Shown: positions 60,801-64,000 of the stretch, in pieces
Position numbering within the stretch: the first letter of the stretch is position 1
Layout: the number at the start of each line of letters is the position of its first letter
Translations under genes and position numbers: made by a program
NCBI RefSeq assembly: GCF_964199755.1
Contig: NC_133910.1
Span: 4,362,501-4,426,500, forward strand
From: Larus michahellis
Lineage: Eukaryota; Chordata; Aves; Charadriiformes; Laridae
Reading direction: 5' to 3'
DNA: 64,000 bases
Notes under the pieces: generated by a model
Told to the model about the DNA's origin: nothing
What the model saw: only the letters and a program-made list of their open reading frames with translations
Database searches by the model: none

Positions 60801-62991
60801 GATGCATCACATCTGAATCACCAAAGTGAGAAAAACGTGTCATCTCCTTCTCACAGCTGTGCGTAAAGCGAGACGTACCGAGAGAGAGCGACCAGTTTAT
60901 GCCCATGGAGGAAATCGGTGACGAAAGCAGGAGTTAGTCCTCATCCTCAGTGAGACGTAGCATTTTAGACCAACCGTGCTTTTCAAACAGCAGGTTTCTG
61001 GGGGGCAAATGAGCAGTGCCTGGGTGTTAATGCGGGTGTCCATGATTTGGGGATGGAGATAAGACCAAAACGGACAGAAAAGGAAGGGCAGTCATAAAGT
61101 TTCTCAACAGATGCAGAACAACAAAGGCAAATGGATGAAAAAAAGTTCCATTTTCTTGGCTGGAATTATCGGGGAATTATCCCTGCTTTATACCAGCTAA
61201 AGGTTAAAAATCAGGTTTAAGAACTCTACCCAGGTTCATACCGGATGAATGGTCTTGCACATCAGCACGTTAGACAAGTCACATTCACACCTATATCTAA
61301 TTATAATAAACAGGAAAGTTATTTATGAGTGTTATTAGCATAATTGATCTGCTGATGAATAGAGTTGCCACTGTCAAGTAACAAAGCACCCAGGTGTGAT
61401 TTATATCTCGCAGTTGAGACTAGTAATTGTTTGAGTATCAACCTTTCAGGTATCTCATGAGCAAACACTCAGACATTTCTGGCTCATGTTAAAGCAGGAG
61501 GTTGATTAGAGAATCTGAGCCAGCACAGACAGCCAAAGAAAAAAAGTATATCAACTTTCTTGGGGTGGTTCCAAACCTCATCAAAATCAGGAAAATCCTG
61601 TGGCTGATGAGGCAAACAGACTAGATTGTCCTGACCAGCTCTTTCTACTTGCAAAACTGCATTACTGCGAAAGAGGGAAGAGAGTACGAGGTTTCTTTGG
61701 CTGCTGCTGAGATTGAACGGGCAGATTTTGTGCAAGTCCCTCCCTGCAGCCTTGGCTATGAGGGACGCGTGAGGAACGCCAAGGTTCAAGGTAGATTCAA
61801 GCTGCCTGGTGAGGGCTGATAGGGTTTTTGTGTGATATTGGTGCCAGTGGGGGGGTAACATGGACTAGGGGTGGAGCTGAAACACCTGCTAGGAAATAGG
61901 TATTTTCGCCCCATGGGGAGCTGAGCTCACCTCCCTGCCCAGGTGTGGGGCAGGAGCTGTCTCCAGGCAGCCCAACATCATCAGGGGAGTGGGGAGGGCT
62001 GGGGGAGGGGGGGTCTGCAGAGCTCTTCAGGGGATGCATTCCCCCAGAGATGCTCTTCTGGGAGACAGGACATCTCTCTGGGGCTCAATGCTGAATCTAG
62101 ACAATTCCTTTAAGGGCTTACATAACTTTTTGGACACATCTTCAAAAATATTTTTCAACCTTTTTGAAACCCTTCCAGCAGAAAGCTCAGTCATGGCAGA
62201 GCAGTGACAGGAGGGAAAACAAGAACCCAGAGAAAAGGTTCAGGCCTGCCATTTTTGAAGGGATAAGAATCATTTAATGCAGTCATCATGGTTGGTTGAT
62301 TGGAAACTATTGGTCAGCTTCCTGGAACAAAGGCGTCTGCTGGAAACATCACGGGGATGAATGACGTCCACGTGGAAGGGAGGCGTCAGGAGAGGGAGAG
62401 GAGCTCTAGGGATGGGCCAACAGAGCACTCGGTGTGCCAGAGCAAGGGACGGCACCGAAGGCTCCTGTGGTGAGGGAGCTTGGTGGCAGGAGGCTTCTTC
62501 TTTGTCCCTGGCGCTCAGGAGACATCCATGTCCTGAAGCTCTGGGGCTCACAGTGGCGTGAGAGCAACATCCTTGTCAAAATCCAGATGTGCCCAACAGA
62601 TGGGAGCCCACTTCATGTTGCGTCGGGGGAGCCTCCCTGCAGTGCCCTGGTGGGTCCCAGGTGAGATCCATGAAGCAGTTTTGGGTCAATGCCAAGGACT
62701 GACTGGGTGGGATATCTTCTTTTTCCATGTCAGAGAGATTCATGCTTTACAGAGGTGTGGAAAAGACAAATTTATTAGAAATTATTGCAAGGCCGGTGGG
62801 TATTTCTCTGATCAGGTGGATTTCTGGGAAAGGGCGAATGGTAAGAGTTGCTAAGGATAGCTGGGAAAGTATAGAATCTTCACAGAAATCCCCACTATGA
62901 GCAATCACAGGCTGGGATGCACGAAACTGTCCTGCAGAGTCTTGGGCTTAATCCTTTCTGTACCCAAGTGACTAACGTGCCCTTTGAGCAG
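57890..62991. other. Intergenic region, no gene recognised
   Basis: No gene of known family was found, and TNFSF15, the next gene in mammals, was not recognised on the - strand. AT-rich blocks at 59.0-59.15 and 61.2-61.48 kb look like non-coding regulatory DNA. A G-rich run at 61,985-62,013 could form a G-quadruplex. Confidence 0.5.
60362..60436. repeat. Short tandem repeat, 19-bp unit, about four copies
   Basis: CTCCCATGAG begins at 60,366, 60,385 and 60,404, and a degraded CTCCCATAAA at 60,426. The first three units are spaced exactly 19 bp apart and the last 22 bp. Confidence 0.9.
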
Positions 62992-63980
62992 AGAGCAGCT
63001 CGATGGTGATGAAGATACGACAGGGCCTGACCCAGAGGTGCCTTCCAGTGTCACACTGCGGAGAGAACGAGAAAGCAAAGAAACCAAAACGAGTGACAAA
63101 GTGAGTAATTTGCCCAGGAGGATGCTGCCTGAGTAAGCAGAGTCAGTCATTTCAGGATTCAGAGTGCTGAAAAGCCCTTTCTCGTGCGGTTATCTTGAAG
63201 GTCACAATGGAGCGACGTGCTGGGAAGCAGTCCCAAGGTTGAACCTAACCTCAGAACAACAATTATGCATTGTTTGTTAAATTTCCCCTCTACCTAATTT
63301 TTTATTTCCTGATTAAGCTTCAGTCCCTGTACCTGTTGTCTTTGAACTTGCAACCGAGAGCGCCGAAGAAGGGATGGGGGACTTTTACCGGGACCGCAAA
63401 GGTACAAATGACGTTTTAGCTCGTTGTTGTTTGTGTTTTTTTCAGCCAAAAATATGTTTATGTATGTATATCTGACTGAATGGAAAGATGGGGTGGAATT
63501 TTTTTTTGTTGCTTAATATTTCCATGTGTTTTCTGAAATGATTTAATGGGTGGCTGCTGAAGTCATTTGTGGTAAACGGGTAAGAGGCGTCAGACTCGGA
63601 AATTGTCCAATTATGTGACTCCCCTAAGGTCCCAACACTATCGTTTTGGATGCATAAATTAAGTGTCCTTGCACTGATACCCCTGGTGCCACCTACAAAC
63701 CCTTGCCCACTGTGCGCGCACTGAGACGTCCGCTGAGAAGTGGGCACGAGAAAAAACACAAGTAATTCTGGGCCTGGCACAAACTCTCTGCTGTTGGTGT
63801 CGGCAGGTCTCAAGGCAGCAGCGGCACCGTCACCGGCAGCCGCAGCGCAGGCCCCAGGAGGAGGGGAGGACGGAGACCTCAGCCCTGCTGCTAGCGGGGC
63901 CGGCGGAGGTACTTCCCAAAGGGCTGCAAAGTCAACCCGGCAGCAGAAAACCCTCGGTAAAACTTAAGGCAGGAGCCTGA
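62992..63980 (+). CDS. Possible three-exon chain of an unrecognised transcript
   Basis: Three segments fit together: 62992-63100 (acceptor CCCTTTGAGCAG, donor AAA|GTGAGT), 63318-63401 (acceptor TTTTTTATTTCCTGATTAAG, donor AAG|GTACAA) and 63807-63980 (acceptor GTTGGTGTCGGCAG). One frame runs through all three with phase-0 joints and ends at TGA 63,978-63,980. The first reads like protein (EQLDGDEDTTGPDPEVPSS, then RRERESKETKTSDK) and the last is rich in Arg and Gln. I recognise no family. A second frame is also open across the last two segments, so the coding frame is not settled. It could equally be a long non-coding RNA or chance. Confidence 0.2.
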
Positions 63981-64000
63981 CTTGAGCTGCTTCGATTTTG

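Noticed and set aside
62905-63150. 81-codon frame on the - strand with a signal-peptide-like hydrophobic stretch
   Set aside because: The hydrophobic run (LLTLSLVLVSLLSRSL) is simply the complement of a Lys/Glu/Arg-rich stretch on the + strand. No gene context supports it.

Overview
This window is vertebrate nuclear DNA, most likely from a bird. The genes are split by GT-AG introns. At least eight interspersed repeats have the 3' end typical of CR1 LINEs, whose tails consist of short repeats related to ATTCTATG. One solo LTR resembles the endogenous retrovirus LTRs common in bird genomes. Two neighbouring genes can be read exon by exon, ATP6V1G1 and TMEM268, both on the + strand. The same pair lies side by side on human 9q32, between WHRN and TNFSF15, so the locus is probably the bird counterpart of that segment. 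The species cannot be named from the sequence.

Layout. Positions 1-15.7 kb are gene-free apart from a solo LTR at 11.7-12.4 kb. No whirlin (WHRN) exon was recognised there. A truncated CR1 (15.75-16.3 kb, - strand) runs up to a CpG-rich promoter. That promoter carries four GCGTGG boxes spaced exactly 20 bp apart, followed by two abutting TGACGTAG sites. ATP6V1G1 follows (coding 16,532-19,335, three coding exons, 118 residues). From 19.6 to 29.2 kb I see no gene. A CpG-rich stretch at 29.2-30.1 kb is the likely TMEM268 promoter. TMEM268 has eight coding exons between 30,717 and 40,446 (343 residues), two CR1 pieces in introns, and two candidate poly(A) signals about 1 kb apart. From 41.5 kb to the end the window is mostly intergenic, with five CR1 pieces. 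Two of these form an inverted pair of the same subfamily at 53.9 and 57.2 kb. There are also a small tandem repeat at 60.4 kb and several AT-rich patches that look like conserved regulatory DNA. At 63.0-64.0 kb three short open segments with matching splice phase might be exons of an unrecognised transcript.

The two genes are adjacent in the same orientation, each with its own CpG-rich start. ATP6V1G1 encodes a stalk subunit of the vacuolar proton pump and has the features of a housekeeping gene. TMEM268 encodes a two-pass membrane protein whose function is poorly known. Nothing in the sequence shows that the two work together. I found no toxin system, CRISPR array, tRNA or rRNA. The items most worth following up are the periodic ATP6V1G1 promoter, the upstream reading frame that overlaps the TMEM268 start, the open frame in the TMEM268 3' region, and the exon-like chain at the right edge.
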